Origin: Ophiura sarsii
Lineage: Eukaryota; Echinodermata; Ophiuroidea; Amphilepidida; Ophiuridae
NCBI GenBank assembly: GCA_035610835.1
Contig: CM069446.1
Coordinates: 51,561,625-51,625,624, forward strand
Length of the DNA stretch: 64,000 nucleotides
Direction of reading: 5' to 3'
Positions 17,900 through 28,055 of the stretch are shown one piece after another. Numbering within the stretch: the first letter of the stretch is position 1; each line of letters begins with the position of its first letter. Position numbers and translations under genes: made by a program. Below the pieces are notes generated by a model. The model was not told where the DNA came from, ran no database searches, and worked only from the letters and a program-made list of their open reading frames with translations.

Positions 17900-18736
17900 A
17901 TGCCAAGAAATAAACACAGGAAAGTCGGAAAGAAATTTAAACGACAAGGAAGTGACGAGCCTGACGACGAGCCTGCCGAATTTGGTAATCCAGCCGAATT
18001 CGGAAACCTCGACACGGAGATGGCTACTGCACAGCAGGTTGCGGACATATTCAAAAGACTTGACAAATTAGACATATTGGATACAATTAATAAACGTCTA
18101 ATCGACATGGAAAAAGAACTTACGTCTGTAAAAGTAAAGGTTGGAGATCTAGAAAAAGCAAATAACTTTTCTAGTGCTCAAATAGAGACCCTGGAACAAA
18201 AGAAAGCCGATAAAACTGCACTTGAAAAACTTGAAGCTCAGGTAGAGGATCTCGCAAATAGATCTAGGAGAAACAATCTTGTTTTTCTAAATGTGCCGGA
18301 GAATAAGGAGGCTGATCATAATGGAAAATGTTCTGAGCTCATTAAAGCCATAGTCACTGAAAACCTGAAAATCAATGCTGACGGTTTTATTTTAGACCGT
18401 GTGCACCGAACTCCAACACAAATGCTGAATGTCCCCAGAGAGAAGCCCAGGCCTATCCACGTAGCCTTTCACTACTACAGTGACCGGCAATCTGTTCTCC
18501 GGGCTGCAAAGAACCTAAAGACTAATCCCTATCCAGCGGCAGATGCAAAGTTCAAGTTAGTTATCATAGAGGATGTAACACCTAAACTTCAAGCTGAAAG
18601 GGCTAAACTCTGGAAGCATCGAAAGACACTCCTGCGAGAAAATCCAGGAAGAAGAGTGTACATCAACTATCCTGCAAGTATGAAGATCATCGAGCCGGGT
18701 GGAGCAGTGTGGCGTATGGGAGAGAAAGACTTGTAA
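17900..18736 (+). CDS. L1-like ORF1 protein (RNA-binding)
   Basis: 278 residues, intact. A basic, acidic-then-polar N-terminus (1-45) is followed by a coiled coil at about 46-125 (heptads with KRLDKLDILDTINKRLIDME and QKKADKTALEKLEAQVEDL). Next is an RRM-like core beginning RSRRNNLVFLNVPE, then a C-terminal domain with FKLVIIEDVTPKLQ and GGAVWRMG. This is the Transposase_22 / L1 ORF1p layout. Known: ORF1p trimers coat the element RNA and act as a chaperone. The ORF ends inside the first unit of a 42-bp tandem duplication (18699-18782), so the stop-codon region is present twice. Confidence 0.9.
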   Translation: MPRNKHRKVGKKFKRQGSDEPDDEPAEFGNPAEFGNLDTEMATAQQVADIFKRLDKLDILDTINKRLIDMEKELTSVKVKVGDLEKANNFSSAQIETLEQKKADKTALEKLEAQVEDLANRSRRNNLVFLNVPENKEADHNGKCSELIKAIVTENLKINADGFILDRVHRTPTQMLNVPREKPRPIHVAFHYYSDRQSVLRAAKNLKTNPYPAADAKFKLVIIEDVTPKLQAERAKLWKHRKTLLRENPGRRVYINYPASMKIIEPGGAVWRMGEKDL

Positions 18737-18782
18737 ACAAGTGGAGCAGTGTGGCGTATGGAAGAGAAAGACTTGTAAACAA
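18699..18782 (+). repeat. 42-bp tandem duplication across the ORF1 stop
   Basis: Units 18699-18740 and 18741-18782 (gtggagcagtgtggcgtatg...) differ at one base. The ORF1 stop TAA lies in unit 1, so unit 2 is untranslated. It suggests a recent slip during replication or template switching. Confidence 0.9.
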
Positions 18783-19049
18783 TAAACTTTAACTTTTATT
18801 ATGTTATTGCTTCAGATTCAGCGCTGTCGGAAGCTGTTGAAGAATACGGTTTGAAAAGAAAACAAATCGTATCGCAGGTAATTTTTTGCCATCTTCAAGC
18901 CTGCACCCTTTTTTATTTATTGTTCTATAGGTTATTGTTGTGTTTATTTTTGACAATGTTGTTTAAATGTGTGTGTTTGCCAGTAAATTCTAGTGCAAAA
19001 TATTTTTCAAGAAAATACTTTGGTCATGAAAAATTAGACCTTCCCCCAG

Positions 19050-22000
19050 ATGGATGATGTAAAGATATGCTCGTTGAATGTGAAAGGTTTACGAGATGGC
19101 AAAAAACGTTCTGCTGTTTTTACATGGTTGAAGAAAAAAAACTTCACCGTCTACTTTTTACAAGAAACGCATAGTACACAATCTGACTGTCGGAATTGGA
19201 ATAGCGATTGGGGATCCACCTGTGTATGGAGCCATGGAACTTCACAAAGCAGAGGCTCTGCAATCTTGTTTAACAAGAACTGTGACTTAAAACTATTAAA
19301 ATGTGTGTGCGACACAGAGGGACGTTATGTGATCATTGATTTTAAAATATCTGATGTTATTTATACAATTGCTAATATTTATGGACCAAATAAGGACTCT
19401 CCTGATTTTTATAAGAAGGTTGACGATGAGCTTGATAATTTTCATTGTGTTAATATTATTTATGGTGGAGACTTAAATTGTGTGTTAAACTTATCTTTGG
19501 ATAAAAAGGGTGGCCGTAGTCATACCAATTTCAAATCACAAAAGGAGATTTTTAATTTAATGGCAAAAAGAGATCTTGTTGACATTTGGCGGTATAATAA
19601 TCCAGGTAAATTTCAGTATACATGGAAGTCGAATGACAAACCACCAATCATGTGTAGGTTGGATTATTTACTCATAAGTAATGGTTTAAAGGGAAATATT
19701 ACTAATGTTGATATTAAACACGGTTTAAAATCAGATCATTCACTGGTAACATTAATGATGTGCAGTAAACAGGATAAGCATGGTAAAGGTATGTGGAAAT
19801 TTAATGTTTCACTTCTGGAAGATTTGGATTTTACTAACTTGATTCATAAAACAATTGAAAATGTTAAAATTGATAATGCTAATGCACGTCCTGACATTTT
19901 ATGGGAAACAATAAAATGTGTTATAAGAGGTGATACAATCAATTATGCCAGCCGGAAACGTAAACAGGCTAAAAGAGTTGAAGAGTGTCTTGAACAAGAC
20001 ATAAATAATCTGGAGATTAAATATGCTGAAAATCCTAGTGAGCTGATTTTAAGAGAAATTGAAATCAAGAAACACAAATTGGATTCAATTTATGATGAAA
20101 AAGTTAAAGGTGCAATAATCAGATCCAAGGCAGATTGTACTGAATTTGGTGAAAAGAGTTCAAAATATTTTTTCAATCTTGAAAGGTACCGTGTTAATAA
20201 TAAGTCAATTACCAAGTTGGTTGATGATGAAGGTAATGAGGTTACAGGTACAGAAAATATTCTGAATGAAGAGGTCAAATTCTACTCTACTTTGTATACT
20301 TCTCAATGTAATACTGATCTAAATGCTCAGGAAGGTTTAACACAGCTTGGTCTATCACTGGAAGATATTCCTAAAGTTACTGAGAACAATAAAGACGAAT
20401 GTGAAGGTATCTTAAATATGCAAGAATGTACTGATGTTGTCAAAGAGATGAAACAAGGTAAAAGTCCTGGGTCTGATGGATATCCAATTGAGTTCTATAC
20501 ATTTTTTTGGGATGTCATTGGGCAAGTTGTTGTTGATTGTTTTAATTACTGTTTTGAGAAGGGTTGCATGACGGATGAGCAATGTAGAGGAGTAATTACT
20601 CTTATTCCAAAAGAAGGGAAGGATAATAGATTCTTGAAAAATTGGAGACCCATCAGTCTGCTTAATGTAGATTATAAAGTTGTATCTAAAGCTATTGCAA
20701 ATCGTTTCAAAAAAGTTCTCAATTCAGTTATTTCACCCGATCAAACTGGTTTTTTGTCAAATCGATATATTGGTGAAAATGTGAGGTTAATACTTGACAT
20801 TATTGAGTATGTAGATAATGAAAGTCTTCCTGGATTGCTTCTGTTCTTGGATTTTGAAAAAGCGTATGACAAACTTGAGTGGAAATTTGTTCAAAACTGT
20901 TTGGTTTTGGAGGTGATGCAAAAAAATGGGTCACTCTTTTTTACACCAACATCAGAAGTTGTGTTACAAACATGGGCGTTGTCTCAAACTATTTTGATTT
21001 ATCACGTGGTCTTCGTCAAGGATGCCCCTTAAGTTGTTACATTTTCATAATTTGCGCGGAGGTCTTGGCCATTGCAATCCGTAAAAATAAGTGTATTAAA
21101 GGTATTAATATTAAGGGGAATGAGTCTGTTAAGTTAACACAATATGCAGATGATACCACTCTTATCTTGGATGGCTCAAAGGATTCCCTCGTGGAATCCC
21201 TTAAGGTTCTTAAATCCTTCAGCAAAATATCTGGTTTAAGTGTAAATTATTCTAAATCATCTGTTCTAAAGATAGGTTCTTTAAAGAATGATGAGACCAT
21301 ATTACATCCAGATGCTAATCTAATCTGGTCTAAGGGCCCTGTCAAATTCTTGGGAGTGAATATTTCTCTGAACAAACAACTACTTTTTGAGTTAAATTAT
21401 GAGGTCCAGTTTCAGAAATTAAGCAAAATCTTAAACATTTGGTTACAAAGGGGTCTTACCCCTATTGGAAGAGTGTTAGTTATTAAATCTTTAGCTATTT
21501 CTCAGCTCACATATTTATTATCTGTTCTACCAAATCCTCCTGATTCATTTTTGAAAAAAATTGAAAAGGTGTTTTTCAAATTTATTTGGAATGGTAAACA
21601 AGACAAAATAAACAGGGATACCATGTACAATAAAGTTGATGAAGGTGGTTTGAATATGACTAACATCTATGATTATAAAGATGCTATTAAAATATCATGG
21701 GTTAAAAGGTTTGTTGACCCTAATAATGAGGGCAAGTGGAAGATTTTGTTTGATAATGAAATTAAGAAAATTGGTGGTGATTGGATTTGGCAATGTGAGC
21801 CAGCTAACGTGTGTGATCTAAATGTAAATAAAATTAGCAACAGTTTTTTGAAAGATATTTTGAAAGGATGGTTGAAGTTACGTAAAAAGTACGAGATTGT
21901 TGATAAAATTATATGGTATAATTCCAAAATTAAGATTGGTAAAAAAACTGTCTTTTATAGAAGTTGGAGTAACAGTAATATTAATTTTTTATCAGATTTA

Positions 22001-22804
22001 ATTGAATCCGACCATTTGATGAGTTTCATGGAATTCAAGAAGAAGTATCATGCTGTGAAAACTAATTTTGTTGAATATTTTGGAATTGTTCAAAGTATCA
22101 AAAAGAATTTAAAGGAGTCATGTTCTAAGTTGTTTACTTTGACTGGTAATTATGAGAGGAATGAACAGCTGCTAACGGATATTTTATTAACAAAAAGAGT
22201 CTGTAAATTTGCCTATGAAAAGATAAGGTACCATGTAATACCAAATGCGAAGCAGTATTGGGAAGGCAAGGCTCAATTTGATATTGATTTGTCACAGCCA
22301 ATTACTGACTGGAAGGAAGTGTACTCATTAGCTTTTAAATGCTGTATGGACTCATATACAAGATATTTCCAATTTCGTTATATTCATAATATTCTACCAA
22401 CAAACTATTTTTTGTTTAGAATTGGTTTAATAGATACTGATATATGTAGTTTCTGCAAAGTGAATAGAGAGACAGTAAAACATCTCATGTGGGAGTGTAA
22501 TGTTACAAAAGATTTTTGGAACAATCTTAGTGCATGGATGAATACTGGGCTAAATATCTTTTTCAATGTGAATTATCAGAATATATGTCTTGGCTTATTT
22601 AATGAAGTTTTCGACTTTTTCAAAAATATAATTATTCTTTTGGCAAAACGTTATATTTATAGATGCAGAGTTGAAGAAAAGAAACTTAGTATCTATGTCT
22701 TTAAAGAATTGGTGAATATGACTGAAAAATCAGAGAAAGTCATTGCAGAAAGAAATAATAGAATGGCATCCCATAACAAAAGATGGGGGATATTGTTTTC
22801 ATAA
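19050..22804 (+). pseudogene. L1-like ORF2: endonuclease and reverse transcriptase, one frameshift
   Basis: Frame 1 (19050-about 20910) has an APE-type endonuclease (VKICSLNVKGLRDG, FLQETHST, YGGDLNCVL, SDHSLV) and the start of the RT (GKSPGSDGYPIEFY, LIPKEGKD, NWRPISLLNVDYK, DFEKAYDKLEW). Frame 2 continues from about 20890 with FGFGGDAKKW, RGLRQGCPLS, the catalytic YADD at 21143-21154, and a C-terminal Cys-His motif CSFCKVNRETVKHLMWEC. The break lies in 20890-20925, between the first RT aspartate and the YADD box. Both halves are otherwise free of stops over more than 3.7 kb. Known role: nicks target DNA and copies the element RNA in place. As it stands no full-length enzyme is made. Confidence 0.9.
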
Positions 22805-23040
22805 TATTGTTTTCATAATATTATTTTCATAATGTTTTCTTTATAAAAAAAAATAGCATTAGGCCCTTAAGTGCCTATATAATAGTAAAACTTTGTCTGG
22901 CACTTGTGGCGTCTGAATGTTGATGCCTTGTCTGTATTTGATGTATTTTGTGTAGTGTTATTTTTGTATTTTGTTAATCTATTGTTGTATGTCATAAAAT
23001 AAAAAAGTCCCTATAAACGGGCTGGAAAGAGAAAAAAAAC
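22805..23040 (+). other. 3' UTR of the L1-like element
   Basis: AT-rich, with two imperfect copies of a unit ending ataatattntttcataat just after the stop, an AATAAA signal at 22998-23003 and a short A run at the end. No hairpin or tandem end repeat like those of CR1 elements was seen. Confidence 0.7.
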
Positions 23041-23052
23041 CTATAATGTTTA
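23041..23052 (+). repeat. Target-site duplication, right copy, of the L1-like element
   Basis: CTATAATGTTTA directly follows the short A run at 23032-23039. It pairs with 17744-17755. Confidence 0.7.
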
Positions 23053-24292
23053 CATCGGGCCGACGTATTTTGCGCATGTTATAAAACAAAACACATTATG
23101 TAGAGAAAATTCTAACCAATCACGATGTATTTCACAGTTCATTTGATGCAATAATTACACAACCAAGGTAAACTACCTTTGTTACAATTCAAATGTGTAT
23201 TTTAAACACTTACAAACTGGCAAGGTAACAGTTTTCGACAGGATTTTACATAGATTGTGTATAATTTATTTTACATGTTTGTTACACTTAACATGCGCAA
23301 TATTTCTGTGTGTGTACGAGCGTAGTCCGCGACTTAGTTTCAAGGGAAGGAGGAGGGGAGGGGGCATACGATGTTTCCTAATCAAGAGGGGAAGGGGTCA
23401 TACTGTTATTATTGTTCGAATCCGAATCCGGTTCGAACTCCCGGGGGCTTCCCCACAAAAAACGATAATCTATCATAAAGATGTATTCAAATTGTGCGGC
23501 ATATTCAAACCTTCACAAATATTATTTTGTATTATTAAAGGAGAGGCCTCAATTCCTGTACAGTATAATATCTTCCAGAGGCTTGGCCCCCTAAACCATG
23601 ATAACATTTCATAATTCAAATTGTTTATTTTATTCAAACAGAAGCCTCCATTATCTGATGGTGTTTACACAACGGTAAAATCCAACAGCTTTGCTCCCTA
23701 TCAACCAACTAAAATGATAATGAAAATGATGGAATTTTGGCACCATTTCTGCATCTACAATTGTAAAAATGCAATGTGCTTCCGGAGACCCCCAACCAGG
23801 GGTCCTTTAGCGGCCCTGGACCCCACGCTACAATGCTCTCTGGATTATAACGGATGCAAACATTTTCGCAGTGGCGTATCCAAATGGGGGAGGGGCACCC
23901 TTCAGGGTTTTACTTAATTTTACATAAATCCAATTTCAAGGCGTCAGTGGGGGAATCGATCAAAACAAAATTGAAAATGTTTTTAGGATACGCACGCAAA
24001 TGTTTAGGAATTTCATTTTAGAAGCCCATTTACAACCAAAATGCACCTTAATTATGGTCAGATTCGCGTACATATGAAAAATGTTTGGAGCGCTACGCGC
24101 GCCTGTTTTCAGGCAAAATGGTATGAAGTAAAATGGCGAATAAAGAGTCTTGCACGCTGGTTATTGTAAGGGGAGGGGAGTGAAGATATGATTGAAGAAT
24201 CAGATCTTTCATTAGACTGAAACAGCATAAACGTTGAAGTTTTAAGCCTTTGAGAAAACTACAAATCAAAGACGCTTGATACATTTTTTAAA

Positions 24293-24293
<1 letters not shown>
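23053..24293. other. Non-coding stretch with one dispersed repeat
   Basis: 24000-24110 shares words with 61205-61315 (aaaatgyaccttaatnatgg, cgctacgcgcgc). The 139-codon open frame at 23195 has no family signal and no coding look. Nothing else recognised. Confidence 0.5.

Positions 24294-24349
<56 letters not shown>
24291..24349. repeat. (ATT)n microsatellite
   Basis: About 18 perfect ATT units. Confidence 0.95.
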
Positions 24350-24794
24350 GTTGCCAGATAATTGAATAGGCGGACACATAAAGAGTTAAGGTAGTGGTAT
24401 AGCATTTAACAGTAACCACTTAGCTTTCAGATGCCGTTTATTTCATCTGATTTGGATCTGTCAATCTTGAAATATACCCAGTTTATCAAAGCTACCCAAA
24501 ATCGTTGTGCCACTTTTACAGAAAGAATATGAGCGTATAACGATACTAACATTGGTCTATCCATTGTCATCAATCATGTTGAAACGTTGGGATGGGCAAT
24601 TGGCCAGAATTGTTTAAAAGTGACTGAGGAACAAAAATGAATCAATTAACTAAAAATGTTGTCCTTGGAATATGTGTTAAGGGATTTCTACGAGCAGTTA
24701 TTGTGGGATCCCTCTCCGGACGTCATCAATGTGTTATTGTGTCCGGCCACTTCTCATGTCTTTATAGTCTTTCTTATGATTCATATTGGTGCTT

Positions 24795-24891
24795 GTACCA
24801 TTGAACAGACAGAACATTACGAACCAGGCATAGATACCGTGACGGTCCTTTTTACCAGCGGACATAGCCTGCGTCCATCTTGTAGTAAAAC
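24795..24891 (-). pseudogene. Orphan decayed copy of SLC16-like exon 1
   Basis: The minus strand reads SAGKKD then HGIYAWFVMFCLFN, against SAGKKDGIYAWFVISCLF in the live exon at 35680. At DNA level the shared block includes the intron-side sequence ttttactaca before the ATG. From that ATG the frame hits a stop after eight codons (TGG TAA); the matching peptide is in another frame, so the copy is shifted. Because intron-side sequence is shared it is a DNA-level duplication, not a processed copy. No copies of the other six exons were found nearby. Confidence 0.72.
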
Positions 24892-25164
24892 GTACTACGT
24901 GCGGTTGTGTATTATTCTGCCCATGGTGGTCAATTACGTCGGATACACACGGGTTTTCCAATATTTAAGAAACCCTGGTTGGCCTTGTCCATCGTTTAAC
25001 CCAGCCAGAGTTTATTTTCAATGAAATATTTTTCCATTCATTGCACCCTGGGCAACTGATACCAAGTTGATCTATTGTTGTGCAATATGACCGAAGGCTC
25101 AAATACTGATTCCTTTAAAATTGACTGCTTCTTGATGGGATTTAAGACGTTTCAGAAAATGTGT

Positions 25165-25380
25165 GTTATTTTGATCTGGTTGCCACGGTAACCATGCAAA
25201 GCCTCTGATTGGCTAAACACGGAAACGAATGTATTTTCTTTTTATAGAAAACAAAATGTTGCATGTATACCATACTTGGGTAGATGGTGTATGGGTACAA
25301 TGCGCAGAAAACCATGGATCCGGATTTTATATGGTTGCCTTGGCAACCGTGAACCGACCAATCAGGTAATTTCGCATCAT
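25165..25380. repeat. Second X-box/CCAAT repeat unit
   Basis: X-box-like palindromes at 25178-25193 (GGTTGCCACGGTAACC) and 25333-25348 (GGTTGCCTTGGCAACC), each followed by a CCAAT box (25208-25212 inverted, 25358-25362). Related to 1584-2030, but the outer ends are not recognisable. Confidence 0.7.
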
Positions 25381-25769
25381 AATTCAAATTTAAAAACAGA
25401 TATTTAATATTTGGGATTGGGATTTAGCCCAGATTTAATATCTGGGCCAAATCCCATGGTCAATGACCTTTTGTTTTAGAGTTTGCGAAGAATAGTACAT
25501 TGACATTTGAGATAAAAAAATAGTTGTTCAATTATGGAAGAGCATGAATTTAGAAAATTGTTGAGCCATTTTGCGTGAAAATAGCAATTATTTACCATTT
25601 TTATTTATTTTTAAAGATAAATGGCTAAAATATAGCCGGATAAGGAAAATAAAGAAATACATTGACCTTGACATTGTTATGATTTATGATTCGCAATTAA
25701 TTATTTTTATATTTTAATAAATACATTTTATCAAATGTTACAATTATTTGATCCAAAAATAATTAAAAG

Positions 25770-25925
25770 TGAATATGAGGCATGTTTGTACTTATTCCAA
25801 TGCATTTATCGTGGTGATTCCAAATATGGTAATGACATTTTTTTAATATATTTTTGTACATTATGTGAAATTTTGGAATGTCGTCTGCTGACGCCTGCCG
25901 CGTGGAAAGTGTTTATAGAAAAGGA
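25770..25925. repeat. CGCGTGGAAAGTGTT-family element, right part
   Basis: ggcatgtttgtacttattcc to cgcctgccgcgtggaaagtg. The left terminus is missing. Full copy: 37092-37338. Confidence 0.75.
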
Positions 25926-25940
25926 CTTACACCAGGCGCT

Positions 25941-26190
25941 ATTAAAGGGGCATTGAGAGATACGTATGGGAGTGCGCCCTCAATTATCCTGGAAATCAGG
26001 TTTTTTGGCATCAATACTTAGGCATATACTAACTACCATCTGAAACAGTTTACCAACATTCGCATTTAAAAACTACATTCTGGTCATGTCATATTCATGA
26101 AATATACCCCTTTTGCAGTTTCAGGAGAGTATATCAAAATGTTTACATTTAAAGGGTATGAAATCATATTATATTTGAAAAGGATTGTTG
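25941..26190. repeat. TTAAAGGGGCATTGA-family element, partial
   Basis: Left end attaaaggggcattgagaga and the following 150 bases match 29964 onward (atactttggcatatantaac, accatctgaaacagtt). No right terminus found. Confidence 0.7.
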
Positions 26191-26199
26191 GTAACTAGA

Positions 26200-26690
26200 A
26201 AAAAATATACAGGGTGACCTAAACATTATACAGGGTGTAACAATTCAAATATTATACAAAATGTCTATATGAAGGTTGGACATATTTGTGCTGTATTTGA
26301 TTAAATTAACTATCCAGCCATTTACACTATTGATTGGTCAGCTTGTAATATGGACAAATATGCAATATAAAATACTGAAATAATTATACAAGTGATGAAA
26401 TATATAGTAACTACCTCAAAGACGATACATTTGATCACGTTTGAGTGATAACATGAAGGTAAACCATTACTGTACATACAGGGTGTTCAAATTATCATGT
26501 ACATTACATACATTTATGTGAGCCTATATGTTGCCATTACATCTATCCACTCAAGTTACAGATAACATCATTTCAACCTACAATATTTGGTATGTTAAAC
26601 TATCATTCTAATTATAGGTGTTGGATATCAAGTATGACAATTGATTACAGATATTTTATACAGGGTGATGTCTAAAAAACTTTTAAAAAT
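26200..26690. repeat. Repeat with iterated TACAGGGTG words
   Basis: TACAGGGTG occurs four times (near 26209, 26230, 26477, 26660) in otherwise dissimilar AT-rich sequence. A block with the complement CACCCTGTA is at 55868-56400. Confidence 0.7.
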
Positions 26691-26972
26691 CCCTGATAGC
26701 ACAAAATCATACATATTCTGCAAATTACCATAATAAGGAAAGTTTGAATTTCTGTTTGCAATAACAAAGGACTCTTTCTTTTACAATAAACTCTTTTCTT
26801 CCAAAGTAAAATGTTGAAACCTAAACAAAAACTCATTTATGAATGTATGTAGATGGATCATCCTACTTCGTAAATCAGGTTTGAATATTAGTTAATTAGC
26901 TTAACTCTAACCTCCTACCCACATTTTCCAAGGGAATTTTTTTTCAACGAACAAAAACGCGGACAAAAAGAG

Positions 26973-27048
26973 TGGCGCCGCCACCGGGGCTTGAACCCAC
27001 AACCTCTCGGTTACGAGACGGACGCTCTACCAGTACGCCACGGGGGCC
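26973..27048 (-). tRNA. tRNA-like sequence, degenerate (pseudo-tRNA or SINE head)
   Basis: The minus strand has A-box-like TGGCGTACTGG (27040-27030) and B box GGTTCAAGCCC (26998-26988) at normal spacing, and a CTCGTAA loop that would give anticodon CGT (Thr). But the anticodon and T stems each have at least two mismatches and the acceptor two. It is better read as a pseudogene or the head of a SINE. Confidence 0.4.
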
Positions 27049-27539
27049 AACCATGCTTGGGCGAGTATATTCGCCCAACTATGTAGCCTGGGGCCAATCA
27101 TTACGGTTCCGTTCCCTTTACATTGTGAGCTTTTTGTGACCCTGGATCCTGGTATCCAGGGTAATAAATTATAACTTTCTTTGGCTGATTTATTTGATTT
27201 ATTGCACCACGCCTGTGTATTTCCTAGCCTGGCTACTAGGATTGCTGGTCAAGCACGGCTGAAGGCCCCGCCGCGCCAGGGGTGGTATCCTGGTGTTGTC
27301 CATAGTGGAAGAACTTGGTACTAGCATGGTATTAACGGGGACTTTAGAAATGTAATTATTACAGTTGTTGCTTTTTTTCTTGTGTTAATGTTCATAAATG
27401 AATAATGTTTATATTATTTGCTCGAACGAGCGAATTCCATAGGATATTAACGAAATTAGCTAAAAGTATTCTGACAGAAAATGTTCAAAGTTTACTGATA
27501 CTCAAGTTTATTTAGATGCAATTAAATTGGATAATTTTC

Positions 27540-28055
27540 TGGGTGGAAAGAAGCCCAAAGTCCCGCCCAAAGTCGTACTTTTAAAAGTTGTTGTGTTGAG
27601 AAATTCACACTTTTTAACTTCAATTTGTCATTGCAATTAGTACTATTTCAAATTTGGTTAAAGTCAAAAGTTCAAAATTTGAAGACAAAAAGTCATAATA
27701 ATATTATCCCTGGATCAGATTTTAGTTTTAAAACTTAGCCCAATGTGGCTGAAAGTCACCGCGTGTGTCAATTTGTGTGGCTAGATTGTAGACAGACAGC
27801 CTCAGGGTATTCCCAGCGTGTGGTCAATGTGTTGAATTAACTTTTTAGTGGGCTTTTCTTGGGTGGACTTTTGTTAGCCCAACACGCGACTTTTCAATGT
27901 TCTTGCGTTAAGAAAATCAATGTTTGAACTTTAATTTGTTTAAAAAATAATGTAATTTCAGATTTTGTCAAATATTAAGTTCAAATTAAAAAAACAAAAA
28001 ACAATTATATAGCAGATTTTAGTTTAAAATGTAGCCCAATGGGGCTAAAGATATG
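27540..28055. repeat. Diverged tandem duplication, period about 300 bp
   Basis: cagattttagttttaaaacttagcccaatgtggctgaaag (27715 on; shown in part) recurs at 28012 with changes, and the preceding 180 bases match loosely (ttcaatttgtcattg / tttaatttgtttaaa). Non-coding. Confidence 0.55.

Larger units (their letters stand above)
17756..23040 (+). mobile_element. Full-length L1/Tx1-like non-LTR retrotransposon
   Basis: A 5.3-kb element with a 144-bp 5' leader, ORF1 (17900-18736), a 313-bp spacer, ORF2 (19050 to 22804, one frameshift), a 3' UTR with AATAAA at 22998-23003 and a short A-rich end. The 12-mer CTATAATGTTTA lies directly before it (17744-17755) and directly after it (23041-23052), a good target-site duplication. 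The intact ORF1 and near-intact ORF2 suggest a fairly young insertion. Base composition is AT-rich, like its surroundings. Confidence 0.9.

Noticed and set aside
23195..23614. 139-codon frame as a gene
   Set aside because: No motif, biased only by local composition, no splice partner, no conserved start context.
26973..27048. Functional tRNA-Thr (CGT) on the minus strand
   Set aside because: A and B boxes are fair, but mismatches in the anticodon, T and acceptor stems are too many for a working tRNA. Kept only as a tRNA-like sequence.
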